DNA from: Liolophura sinensis
Taxonomy: Eukaryota > Mollusca > Polyplacophora > Chitonida > Chitonidae
Direction of reading: 5' to 3'
Assembly (NCBI RefSeq): GCF_032854445.1
Contig: NC_088295.1
Location: forward strand, 79,142,028-79,206,027
Length of the DNA: 64,000 bases
The notes under the pieces were generated by a model. The model had not been told where the DNA came from. It saw nothing but the letters and a program-made list of their open reading frames with translations, and searched no databases. The position numbers and the translations under genes were made by a program. This document shows, one piece after another, positions 43,189 through 54,014 of this stretch. Each line of letters opens with the position of its first letter. Positions within the stretch are counted from its first letter, which is position 1.

Positions 43189-46100
43189 CTGAAGGGACAA
43201 ATGGAACAAGTTAACTGTGCCACAAATAACACAGAGTGTAAGTCTCGCCTGAACACTCGCGATTTCTGATGACATTCATTAGGCACGCTCTGCTGTCATC
43301 TCCGCTGTTTTTTTATGGTTTAAGCTTTTTTATTAAGTCACACATAATCGTATCTCTAGGACTCTTGTTACATGCAGTAGTGTACATGTAAATAGGAAAA
43401 CTTCTACTGTACCTGGAGATAAAGCATGAGCAAATTTCAGTTGGAATTCACAGCCGGGACTTCTGAGGAAATTCTTTGATAAAACAACAATGCACGTCTT
43501 ACACCTGAAGAATAAGTAAACACCAACGTTAGTTATCTTAGTTATCTAAACACCAACGTTAGTTACCTTAGTTATCTAAACACCAACGTTAGTTATCTTA
43601 GTTATCTAAACACCAAAGTTAGTTATCTTCAAGTCAATATGCATAGAACATATAATATCGTATACAATGAGAAATACTCAAAACACAGTATCTTGTGGTC
43701 GCTATGAATAGAACATATCATATCGTATGCAATGACAAATACACACAGTATCATGTGATCAATATACACACATGTACATAGAACATATCATACCGTATGC
43801 AGTGACAAATACTCAACACAGTATCATGTGATTGATATACACACTTGTACACAGAACATATCAAATCGTATGCAGTGAGAAATACTCAAATCACAGTATC
43901 TTGTGGTCGCTATGATTAGAACATATCATACCGTATGTAGTGACAAATACTCAACACACAGTATCATGTGATCAATATACACATATGTACATAGAAGATA
44001 TCATATCGTATGCAGTGACAAATACTCAACACACAGTAACTTGTGATCGATATACACACATGTACACAGAACATATCATACCGTATGCAGTGACAAATAC
44101 TCAAAACAGTATCTTGTGGTCGCTTGGAATAGAACATATTATATCGTATACAGTGACAAATACTCAACACACAGTATCATGTGATCGATATACACATATG
44201 TACATAGAAGATATCATATCGTATGCAGTGACAAATACTCAACACACAGTAACTTGTGATCGATATACACACATGTACACAGAACATATCATACCGTATG
44301 CAGTGACAAATACTCAAAACAGTATCTTGTGGTCGCTTGGAATAGAACATATTATATCGTATACAGTGACAAATACTCAACACACAGTATCATGTGATCA
44401 ATATACACATATGTACATAGAAGATATCATATCGTATGCAGTGACAAATACTCAACACACAGTAACTTGTGATCGATATACACACATATACATAGAACAT
44501 ATCATACCGGATGCGGTGACAAATACTCAAAACAGTATCTTGTGGTCGCTTGGAATAGAACATATTATATCGTATACAGTGACAAATACTCAACACACAG
44601 TATCATGTGATCGATATACACATATGTACATAGAAGATATCATATCGTATGCAGTGAGAAATACACAAAACACAGTATCTTGTGATCGATATACACACAT
44701 GTACACAGAACATATCATACCGTATGCAGTGACAAATACTCAAAACAGTATCTTGTGGTCGCTTGGAATAGAACATATTATATCGTATACAGTGACAAAT
44801 ACTCAACACACAGTATCATGTGATCGATATACACATATGTACATAGAAGATATCATATCGTATGCAGTGAAAAATACTCAACACACCGTAACTTGTGATC
44901 GATATACACACATATACATAGAACATATCATACCGGATGCGGTGACAAATACTCAAAACACAGCATCTTGTGGTCGCTTGGAATTGAACATATTATATCG
45001 TATACAGTGACAAATACTCAACACACAGTATCATGTGATCGATATGCACACATGTACATAAAACATATCATATCATATGCAGTGAGAAATACACAAAACA
45101 CAGTATCTTGTGGTTGATATGAATAGAACATATCATACCGTATGCAGTGACAAATACTCAACACACAATATCTTGCGATCGATATACACATATGTGCACA
45201 GAACATATATCGTATGCAGTGAGAAATACCCAAAACACAGTATCTTGTAGTCGCTATGAATAGAACATATCATACCGTTTGCATTAACAAATGTTCGACA
45301 CACCGTACCATGTGGTCGATATACACATACACATGTACAGAGAACACATCATACCGTATAAAAATGACAAATACTCAACGCACGGTATCATAAAGTGAAT
45401 ATACACACGTGTACATAGAACGTATCATACCCGTATACAGTGAGAAATACTCAACACACAGTATAATGTGGTCGATGTGAATAGAAAATATCACACCGCA
45501 TACAGTGGTAAATATGTGGTTGATATGCCCAGAACGTACAACATAGGCCTCCATACTCAACACACATGAAATAAGGACATTGTACATGTACCATTAGTAT
45601 GCGAATTCTTGTGGATGCCGTTATATGATCATCTGCCTATAAAACGTCACTACCTCGGAAGTTGATCATCACCACTGATGTAGCGTGTATCAATAAATAA
45701 ATCAATAATAAATAAATAAATAAAAAAAACGTCGGAACCTCAGGCACCTTGCGTCTGGCTGTCGGCAGTATGAACTTACGTGGGGATAACTGTTCATGTA
45801 CAGCCTTTACAAACGAGTATTTGTGACTGCATATCTTTTTACCTTTTTGCTATCAGCGCAGCTGTTGTGGAGTGAGTCGAAGCTCCGGGCAAACATGTCT
45901 CTGTCGGGTATGCAAATTTTTAAACTGGATCTTCTGACTTCAGTTCTTTCTCCAAAATTTAGCGCCACGGATATATCATCAACTGAGTGGACGAGAATTG
46001 CATGGTAGTACTGCGGCTGACCTGTTTCTACTAAATCAGAAAAAGAGACAGAAATTAGCGACATCTATATGTAAATGTGAATCTTACGGTGGCTTATTAG

Positions 46101-47197
46101 TGCCATGCAATAACATTTGAATTCTGGCAGTTTTGTACAAATACTTGCCAGAAAGGCGGCTTATCAAGCTGTTTTATCAGTAACGTTAGTTAATCCCTTT
46201 ACATTTTAGCGAAGAAAGTTCTATTTCACAATAGTAGTCCGTTTTATACACAGAGAATCACTTTTATGAAGAAATCGTTTTTTTGCGAGGAAATTATTTT
46301 CTCACATGAAAAATACCGCGGTGGATATCACTTTCGCCGCGGTGGAAATATTCTTCAGGTGAAAAAGTAATTCCCTGGCCGACAAATAATTTCTTCGTAA
46401 AAAAAAGTAATTTTCTCGAAAAAAAATGATTTTCCATGTAAAAACACAATTTCCTCGTGAAAAACAATTTCCTGTGTGAAAAATAACGCTTAGAACCACC
46501 GTTGAATCTAGCGAGTAATCTGAGGATGATTGTCGGTTTAATTTCCTTCTATAATAATGCTGGCCGCCGTCAAAAAAGTGAAATACTCATGAGAAAGCCT
46601 ATGGCGTAAAAATCAAATAAATAGCCCAGATAATTGCGTGCTAAGTAAAGTCTATGGCAAATAATTTAGATGGTAAGGGCATGCGCGGCTGCCACTCTCT
46701 TCACTCGCTTTACAACACTGCCACCACCAGACAAGACTGAGCCTTTGAGCCTATGCGACCCACTCAAGCTTTATCTTACCACTGTTATTCTCGCGCGGAC
46801 CTGCAATCAGCATTCATTAGTAAACAAAATTCAGATGTGGGTTATAGAATCATGGTGTGGTTGCCTTTAATAACGAGAATGCATTTTGTATCAAGTAATA
46901 TTGTTTGAGTGTTGAGCTTTGTGTTTTCTGACCCCGTATCCTGTCTCATCACTGTGACCACTGTGACGTTGGCGTTGTTCAAGATTTCTGCACAAAATTT
47001 GCTATATATGCATCAATGTAAAGCAGACTTTGTGAGTGGCTCATGCACCGGAAGGAGTGTGATCACGAAACGCTTGAAAAACAATACCTACCATCATCTA
47101 TTGTCATGTATTCAAACTCGTTGGCATGGTGATCGGTGTCGCTCCACGTGCTCTGTGAGATAGTGCCATCTTGTATAAGCGGAGGACTAGATGCCAT
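42983..47197 (-). CDS. MYD88: MyD88-B: MyD88-like TIR gene without a death domain (whole locus)
   Basis: Four minus-strand exons (47092-47197, 45843-46030, 43413-43504, 42983-43188) encode about 196 residues: a short intermediate-domain remnant followed by a TIR domain like that of MyD88. Intron phases (1, 2, 1) and the 92-nt third exon equal those of MyD88-A. The first exon opens with ATG in a good context (AAAATGG) and reads MASSPPLIQDGTISQSTWSD. No death-domain exon was found between it and MyD88-A. The TIR1 exon has one extra base at 45887-45889 that breaks the frame. Its TIR is more diverged than that of MyD88-A, with WSW replacing the WFW of box 3. It may be a truncated functional paralog, a decoy, or a decaying copy. 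Confidence 0.75.
43413..43504 (-). CDS. MYD88: MyD88-B exon 3: TIR core
   Basis: 92 nt, the same length and phases as in MyD88-A. CKTCIVVLSKNFLRSPGCEF is followed by QLKFAHALSPG, corresponding to the MyD88 'C--MVVVVS--YL-S-EC-FQ-KFA-SLSPG' block. The acceptor is TATTCTTCAG and the donor GTACAG. Confidence 0.85.
43518..43629. repeat. 30-bp tandem repeat next to the MyD88-B exon 3 acceptor
   Basis: Three and a half units of AAACACCAACGTTAGTTATC + TTAGTTATCT lie 14 bp from the exon boundary. On the coding strand they sit just upstream of the acceptor, where a branch point would be. Confidence 0.85.
43640..45560. repeat. Satellite-like array with 213-bp higher-order unit in MyD88-B intron 2
   Basis: About 26 monomers share GAACATATCATACCGTATGC and AGTGACAAATACTCAA. 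Between about 43930 and 45010 they are arranged as a trimer of two 75-bp and one 63-bp monomers (213 bp) repeated about five times with near identity. The flanks are more diverged single monomers. 213 is divisible by three, so one frame stays open for 356 codons on the plus strand; that frame is an artefact of the array. Confidence 0.92.
45843..46030 (-). CDS. MYD88: MyD88-B exon 2: TIR boxes 1-2, frameshifted
   Basis: After acceptor TCTGATTTAG it reads GQPQYYHAILVHSVDDI, then SLKICIPDRDMFA, parallel to MyD88-A. At the GGG of 45887-45889 (CCC on the coding strand) one extra base shifts the frame. Beyond it the alternative frame gives GASTHSTTAALIAKR, which matches MyD88-A, and only that frame meets the donor (GTAAAA) in the expected phase 2. 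The exon is 188 nt against 187 in MyD88-A. Helix A is strongly diverged. Confidence 0.7.
46240..46490. repeat. Degenerate A/T-rich short repeats in MyD88-B intron 1
   Basis: Repeated GAAAANNNAATTTCCT(C/G) patterns about 20-25 bp apart (AAGTAATTTTCTCG, AATGATTTTCCATG, ACAATTTCCTCGTG, ACAATTTCCTGTGTG). It looks like a decayed short tandem repeat. Confidence 0.5.
46526..46624 (+). mobile_element. SINE (family S) 3' part in MyD88-B intron 1
   Basis: CTATAATAATGCTGGCCGCC, then GTGAAATACTCATGAGAAAG and AATCAAATAAATAG, the core and tail of the family. It lies antisense to MyD88-B. Confidence 0.7.
47092..47197 (-). CDS. MYD88: MyD88-B exon 1: start codon and intermediate domain
   Basis: 35 codons plus one base (phase 1); the donor is GTAGGT. 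QDGTISQSTWSDTDHHANEF aligns without gaps to QDETVSQSSRSDTDHNVDQF of MyD88-A up to the same splice point. The ATG is at 47197. Reading further upstream in this frame stays open only to a TAG immediately before a possible acceptor, so initiation here is the simplest model. Confidence 0.7.
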
Positions 47198-47433
47198 TTT
47201 GTCGACGGATCCCGATTTTTTGTACGTGTGTAATTTCTACAACAGTTTAATTATAGAAACATTGTAATATCTGTAATACCATCTTTCCAAGCGGAAATCT
47301 TCCTGGACGTGTTGCCCTCTTCCGGGCTGGGGCTGTGTGTTGTAAGGAGGAACTAAAAGGCTGAAATGATCTGTAAATAGACAAACAGGGCGTTTCCTTA
47401 GTCCATAGCATCAGCAAATACAGCAACGGCTAA

Positions 47434-48082
47434 AGCTGAGATTCCATATACGCGGTATGCGGTTTGCGGTATACGGCACGCGGTACGCGGATACGGCATG
47501 CGGTATGCGCTTTCTCTGATTCCATTTATGCGGTAACCTGTGCGTTTTCTTTCTTTCATGGTGCGTTTTTATCAGAGCAAACATGTCGCATTCCTCCATT
47601 TCACGACGTGTGGCTTTAGAGCAAGATTCAGACCTTGCCATAATAGCAATGTCATATAAGTTCTTTCAACTAAAGAAGCGTAAAAAGAGAAAACACCGAT
47701 GGTGGGTCCACAGTATTTTGCGGCAAAGAGCTCAGTAGGGAGCTTTCCATAACTTGGTCTCGGAATTGCAGCTGTATGGAGAAAAATTCCAACGGTACTT
47801 TCGTCTAACCAGAGAACAATTTAAACAAGTTCCGACCACGTGTCGGGGAAACACCCCACCAGTGACGTCATTTCTTGGGATACCCTGTCCGGTTTTGAAA
47901 ACGCATACCGCACCGATCGCTACATGGTGCGATTGATTTTGCCGTATAAGTTTCCGCATGAAAAAACGGATCCGCGACCATACCTATGGAATCATTGCAA
48001 CTTATTTTAACTATTTCGATTTTTTGCCGCGTACCGCTTACCGCGTACCGTATACCGCTACCGCATGTAAGGAATCTCAGCT
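47434..48082 (+). mobile_element. PIF/Harbinger-type element, 649 bp, TAA target duplication
   Basis: Terminal inverted repeats begin AGCTGAGATTCC at both ends and are flanked by TAA at 47431-47433 and 48083-48085, the Harbinger-type three-base duplication. Behind each end lie repeated GCGGTA/TACGCGG motifs, candidate transposase binding sites. Inside, a plus-strand frame from ATG 47583 encodes the N-terminal part of a Harbinger-like transposase (HRWWVHSILRQRAQ, then GAFHNLVSELQLYGEKFQRY and FRLTREQF). It is interrupted by one TAG at 47736-47738. The DDE catalytic part is missing, so the element is non-autonomous. It lies 236 bp upstream of the MyD88-B start codon. Confidence 0.85.
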
Positions 48083-48624
48083 TAAGGACATAGTTTGCGG
48101 GAGCGATGACGTCATCCGTGGTGTCTATTAAAATTACTACTTATACAATATTTATGGACACGGACTGAAGTGAAACACACATATCCCATTATTTACGGCT
48201 TTACATTCACCACACATGACCTAACACTAAAATGAAGCTTCCCTTCTATCAACTTGGGTAGCTACACAAATGTAACTGTTCGAGAATGCTCAAAATAAAA
48301 GAGAAAAATTGTCGGAAATGACATGCCTGTTTTTGTGTCGGGTTGGCAAGGGGAATAAATCTAGGGGTGTAAACAATGGATTTAGAGTCACTTCCCCTGA
48401 ACTGCTCATTTACTGTATGTGCATCATCTAAAACTGACGGCCAAAAGAAACTTTACAAAGAGTTCAAATCATTTTATTTTGCCAAAGCAAAGAACAGGAT
48501 GAGTGAAGTTTAATATGTTGAAAAGGCCAATAGCTCTAGATATTGAAAGTCTTGAGTAAGAACGGACAAAGCAGCCCTCAAACCATTTTAACAATGGGCA
48601 GAGTATACAAAAAGTTGATTACTT

Positions 48625-49385
48625 TTAAAATCAATCAATGACAAAACCAATCAATATTACGTGTGGCCACCCCTTGCTTCAATGCATGCATAGAAAAAGT
48701 CAGTAGTCTGATGAGATGACGTGGGATTCGTTGCCATTCGTCTTGGAGAGCGAACGCCAGTTCTTGTCGGTTGACTGCAGGGTGTGGTTGTTGTCTAACT
48801 CGACGACCCATGATATCCCAAAGGTGCTCATACCTGGAGAACATACCTGGAGAACGTGTAGGCTACGTTGGCGTAGTTGGCGAGCTGTATGGGCTCTGGC
48901 GTTGTCATGCTGGTACAGGACACCACGTGCCTGCTGTTGAAGGAATGACAGGACAACAACAGGACGTAGAATTTCATCCACATAATGTTGAGCTATTAGA
49001 TTCCCGTATATGATGACAAACGGGGTCCGTTCCTCACCCCACACAATCACGCTGCCGCCACCAAACGGTACCACCTCCTGGACGCATGATGTAGCCGTTC
49101 ATTCGCCTCTTCGACGATAAACTCGCTGTCTGCCATCGGCTTAGAACAGACAGGAGCGACTTTCATCCGTGAAAACAACACTTTGCTAATCACGTCGCTG
49201 CCAACGGCGTACAATTCGAGCCCATCGCAACCTCTGGCGACGATGTTCGGCTGTCAACAACTGCCCTCTGAATTGTCGATAGGCCCTAATTCCGTGGGCC
49301 ACGAGTCTCTGGACACGGTCTGCCGACTGGCCCGGTGACCTAAGGCATTGATTGACGATGACCTCACTGTCATATATCAGGTCTA
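48625..49385 (-). pseudogene. Tc1-type transposase relic
   Basis: Minus strand. FGGGSVIVWGEERTP, YVDEILRPVV and LYQHDNARAHTARQL are the Tc1 DDE core; a downstream frame gives YEHLWDIMGRRVRQQP and LQDEWQRIP. Upstream pieces (ASRQTV, WQRRD, YRRRGE) match the N-terminal and early catalytic part. Several frameshifts and stops break it, including one at an apparent 13-bp local duplication (ACCTGGAGAACAT / ACCTGGAGAACGT, near 48830-48860). Terminal repeats were not found. It is inactive. Confidence 0.88.
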
Positions 49386-49424
49386 CTCTTAATATTTAAA
49401 ACCAAGGTCATTATATTAATTGTA

Positions 49425-49542
49425 CATGTACATTTATTTATGTAATTGAGTGGCGTTTTACGCCGTGCTCAAGAATATTTCACTTATACGACGGCGGTCA
49501 GCCACGGGGAGGAAAGCCACGACCATCCTCTGCTCTAAAAGC
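49425..49542 (-). mobile_element. SINE (family S), 3' part, minus strand
   Basis: TTTATTTATGTAATTGAGTG, GCGTTTTACGCCGTGCTCAA, GAATATTTCACTTATACGAC and GGCGGTCAGCC are the reverse of the family tail and core. It abuts the Tc1 relic. Confidence 0.75.
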
Positions 49543-49646
49543 TCACAAAACTCATGGCTAAAATAATATAATGCAGAATGACTAATTGATGGAAACTACC
49601 TCATCGTCAGCCGAAACATGGCGTTGTTGAAAGGTTACTCTGACTA

Positions 49647-49971
49647 TAGTCTATTTCTTTCAGCAAGTCGCCTTTTTCAGCTGTTTGTAAAATCAGTCAT
49701 GCCCGCTTCAAAATTTGCTTTCAGTCAGTGTCAGGTAACAACCCAAACTCTGCATATCAATATGTTGAAAATTCATATCCTTACAAACAAAATAAAATTA
49801 TAACACTTTTTCTAATTCATAATGTTAGACTGCATAAACAGTTTCGACGGCAAGAACCCAGTGTCTTGGGTGACATCTTAATTATTCAAAAACCAGTGGC
49901 AAAGCAATTTTGGTAGCGAGTATGACTGCTTTTACAGACAGCTGGATACATGCAACAAAAGTAATAGACTA
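49647..49971. mobile_element. TA-flanked MITE, copy 2 (325 bp)
   Basis: It starts TAGTCTATTTCTTTC and ends AAAAGTAATAGACTA with TA on each side. Subterminal inverted blocks (CTGTTTGTAAAATCAGTCAT against ATGACTGCTTTTACAGACAG) pair with each other and match copy 1 at 40874-41238. Confidence 0.85.
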
Positions 49972-50565
49972 TAAACGAAGCGGGAAGGTTAATGTCCGCC
50001 AAATATCACGAAATTGGTCCATAGGGATCGAATTTTAAGTAAGGGAACCATTTATGATTCAGCTGTGGGGTATCATGACGCCAGGTATTGCTGGCGTTTT
50101 CATATCGTTGAAAATGTGAGATTCGACAGTCAACACCCTGCCTGTGTAAACATATACATGTAAGTTATTTGAACTTTACGTTCGATCAATGAAAATTTAT
50201 ACTCGTATGCTAAGGTACTTTGCGGTGCGGGGCGTACATTTTACAATACAGATCACGTCGCTTTTCATTCCCCTCAGAAAACAAACAGGGAGTCTCTTGA
50301 CAGAGCCTTGGGTTGTTAAATTTGGACGGTCAAGAGTGTAATCATTGATTCACTATATACAGCACCTTTTCGATGGCACACGTTTTCCTATTGTATCTGT
50401 TTCCTATTGTAGATGTTTATATATGTATATATTGTACATTTCTGTATGCACACTGGATTACATTCAACAGTCACCACAGGTTTCTTACCAACGGTAATTA
50501 AAACCTGGTATATAGTGTGTAGAAGTTGTGACTACTGACAGTTAACGTCACACTTTCTTACACTG

Positions 50566-50742
50566 ACGCGGACTCCGTGGTTGAGATGGTCAGTATTCCA
50601 GCGCGGCGCATTGACCCAGGAGTCTGTCACCAATGCGATCGCTTTGAGTTCTAGTCCACCATAATGCTGGCCGCTGTTATATAAGTGAAATATTCTTAAG
50701 TATGACTTAAAACACCAATCAAATAAATAAATAAATCAAATC
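50566..50742 (+). mobile_element. SINE (family S), near full length
   Basis: A tRNA-like head (ACTCCGTGGTTGAGATGGTC with an A-box-like TGGTTGAGATGG; B-box-like GAGTTCTAGTCC) is followed at once by the core (ACCATAATGCTGGCCGCTGT; AAGTGAAATATTCTTAAGTA) and ACACCAATCAAATAAATAAA. The middle body is deleted relative to the copy at 58067-58325. Confidence 0.85.
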
Positions 50743-51686
50743 TTACAAACAGGCATACTGAATGATGTGAACTTATATCTTAATAAAAAATATATACTAA
50801 CAGAGTTGTATGATACAGTATAGTGTATTTCTGAGGTTGCTCTTTTGTCAACATACATCATTTCATTGATTAGATAAAAAAAATTCAAAAAGAAATAAGA
50901 TATGTCAACAAGCTAATGCAAAATGTAATCTTCATAGCACTTCTCACAAGTGGGCCGTCTATAAAAATCTGCAATCTGCAATCATTTCCCACAAAAGCAT
51001 CATTAAACTACTAGATACATATCAACTACTGTGCAATACCCGGCCTCTAGACTTATTTTCCTTGCCTCCATTGAAAAAAAAAATTCACTGAAATACGTGT
51101 ATATGCATAACAGCATCTTCCTGGACTGGACCATCAAATAACATTTGCTGACAGGAAGCTATCCTTTGCGACTGGTATTATTTCTTATCACGTAACGAAA
51201 CACTGATATCATGACATTACACGATTGCAAAATGTAACTAAAAAATTCTGCATACAATTGTACACGCGTTATGCTCCAACTATTTAGTTCCACCGCGACG
51301 CTGCCCATCATACAACTTGCTCACTCAGTATGCTTACATTTCAACATAAAATGACAATTAAATGGAAACGCGAAAAAGTATCTCAGCACGTATAATCTAT
51401 GGGTTTTATTTGATTAGTTTTTGGATTAATGATTAACACCGTCCTTAAGAATAAATGTGCAGAATTTTCGACAGGGGACACCGTCGAGTAAATTCCACCC
51501 CCTTGCCTGGTATATAATAAATTCGCTCAATTCGTAGTTTGACCTGAATAACCAACACATCGGTTTGGCCAGTCCATGCATGTTTCACGATGACAGCTAA
51601 GTATAGGCCTGTCCTATCTAGCGGTCAGCTTCCGACACCAATGCGATCAGGACACATGTCGGATTCAAAATTTTACAAATATGGCT

Positions 51687-51786
51687 TTATATTTGTTTAT
51701 TTATGTATTTATTTGATTAATGTTTTAGGCCATACTCAAGAATATTTCACTTACACGATCGCGGTCAGCACAATGATGGCAAATTC
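51687..51786 (-). mobile_element. SINE (family S), 3' part, minus strand
   Basis: TATTTATTTGATTAATGTTT, CATACTCAAGAATATTTCAC and GATCGCGGTCAGC are the reversed tail and core; truncated. Confidence 0.75.
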
Positions 51787-52052
51787 GGCTTTAAAAATAT
51801 TTTATAGGTCGTATGTCAGTCAACAGCGTCAGTGTTCCATTAACCACTGATATACAATATATGTAGAGGTACATACAGACTGCTAATCAGTCAACCTTGG
51901 TCGTTTTTCCCCGTTAAATCCAAAAACTTGAACTATTGATCGCTATGAAAAGTGAATTAAATGGACTGTCTATTCATATTTGTGGTTGAAATACCTGCAC
52001 GTTAAATAAAGTCATATACATAACTTAGACTTGCTTTCTCATTTTTTGTAAA

Positions 52053-52140
52053 CACAATGCATGTAGGTCTATACACGCGACCCCCGATAAACCGGCCACA
52101 ATGCATGTAGGCCTATATACGCGACCCCTGATAAACCGGC
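52053..52140. repeat. 44-bp tandem duplication
   Basis: Two copies of CACAATGCATGTAGGTCTAT + ACACGCGACCCCCGATAAAC + CGGC (52053-52096, 52097-52140) differ at a few positions. Confidence 0.85.
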
Positions 52141-53765
52141 CGAATGTCAAAACCGACATTTTTATTAGTCCCGAGCAAGGTCGATTTTCACAGGTGTGAC
52201 TATATATATATATGCACGCTTGTATAATGAGCTGTACTGAGTGCAGTATATTATAAACATCCTTTTCTGGTAATTAACACGTGGAGGGGGCAAACAGACC
52301 TCATACATCCGCGTTAGCAGAGTGTGCTACTTTTATGTTCCCCTCGTGACCTGTATATATTACCATGACATCTATCACTCCCAACCCACCTTAATTCACT
52401 ACAGACAACACCGCATTCAATGGCTGTGGGGTCTTGGTGGCAATAAGCCGTCGACGCCCTTTGATCGATTTGCCATTTCCGCAGTCTAAGCCTCAATAAA
52501 GACCACCTGTCTTCCACGAACAAAGTGTCCAGATCTTCAAGCACACGAGTTCATGATGAAATGCTCTTTCAACATTTTTTGTGATATCATCTCGTGTTGT
52601 GTAGCAACAGATCAACAAATAAAGCCTTTGATACACTTGACAGTGCGTCTTTCACAAAGCTCTTCGTCCCACCTATTATCTCTATCTCTTATATGTATAA
52701 TATTATAGATTTCAAGAACCGAACGACTCTCAGCAAACAATTAAACCACTGTGTAATTCCGGAACCGTCTTTGGTTTCGGTGTCCAAGCTCCAGGAATAC
52801 CCAGTCTGGTCCGTCTTTGATTACAACATCTGTGACAAAAGACGGCCTCAGGATTATAGCTTGAATACCTCAACCTCAGACGGTAACTGTTACAGGGACA
52901 CACAACCGACACTGATTGGCTGAGAGTAGAGATTGGGTTTCTCCGGTTAAATCATCAAGCCTTGGTCACGCTTGAATAAATCTACCACACCTAAGCTTCA
53001 GCTAAGGCTAGGGCATAGCCTTAATTTGCCCATCTGTCACACCAGCCAATCAGAATCGATTCTGTATCCATTTAAAAGCAACGAAAACACTAACCTGAAG
53101 TATATAACACAGGCCATTAAATTTTTTTTCAGCCTTGTAACACGCATTTGAAAGTTTGAATTCTAGTGGCCTTTTCTGACAATAGTGACGTCACATCAGG
53201 TTTTTGCCACTTAACACACAAAAACTACATATACATGTATATGTTGATTTATGAATAAATTTATCTAGTGGACCTTAAAATAAGCTATATGTAATTCAAG
53301 CAAAAAAATCTTGATGGGACGTCACTGATACCCTCTAGTTCACTACGGCTGCGATTCAGTAGACAACAAGACGCTTGTGTATTTAATTTGAGTGGTTTAA
53401 AATACTGGGAAAATGGACGAGAAGTATTTTTGAAAATATGTAAAAGTTTCTCGGAAGCTTGAACGCGATAGTCCTCAAAACACGTAAAATGCGTTTGGTG
53501 AGCTGTGCATATGGCGACCGTGATTGTCTCTATCTTCTTCGACCAACAAGGAAAAGAATAAATGATTCAGAAAAAAGTCGTTTTTGAAAAATTTGCATAT
53601 GTATTTTACCTCTCTCACAGACAACCTTATATAATATCCACTAACAATTATGGTAGGATAAACTCAACAAGGGGACACAGATAAAAACTTAATCCTCAGA
53701 CACATAAATGCAGAACTCAATACTGTGCAATAATGTGACTAAACCCACATGTTCTGTGCAACTAT

Positions 53766-54014
53766 ACACTCAAAAAGTTAATCTATTCATTTTAAAAGAA
53801 AGTCTATTGTCTCAGTGATGCTAGAATGTATTCTGTTATCATAACACAATTCTGTCATATTCAACATAAAATTCTGTTAGTTTACTAACATCTTTATGTT
53901 GATAAATGTATGTTATATATAACAAAATAATCTGCTGTAATAGCAGAATACATTCTTTTACCACTCAGACAACAGGCCCTCTGTTAAATTTAACATATCG
54001 TTCTTTTCAGTGAA
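53766..54014. mobile_element. Long foldback element (~120-bp arms)
   Basis: The left arm (CACTCAAAAAGTTAATC, TCTATTGTCTCAGTGATG, GAATGTATTCTGTTAT, TTCAACATAAAATTCTGTTA) pairs with the reverse complement of the right arm (TCACTGAAAAGAACG, CCTGTTGTCTGAGTGG, GAATGTATTCTGCTAT, ATCAACATAAAGATGTTAGT). The arms meet near 53883 with little spacer. There is no coding capacity. Confidence 0.75.

Noticed and set aside
43940-45010. 356-codon plus-strand reading frame, the longest in the window
   Set aside because: It consists only of the 213-bp satellite unit, whose length is divisible by three. It has no start context, no splice logic and lies inside an intron of MyD88-B.
50566-50660. Possible tRNA gene from A- and B-box-like motifs
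   Set aside because: The motifs are the head of a SINE; no cloverleaf or acceptor stem pairing was found.
52314-52544. Minus-strand reading frame tested as the missing death-domain exon of MyD88-B
   Set aside because: It shows none of the death-domain pattern (EYLE, ADP, LL-W, LGR-DVL).
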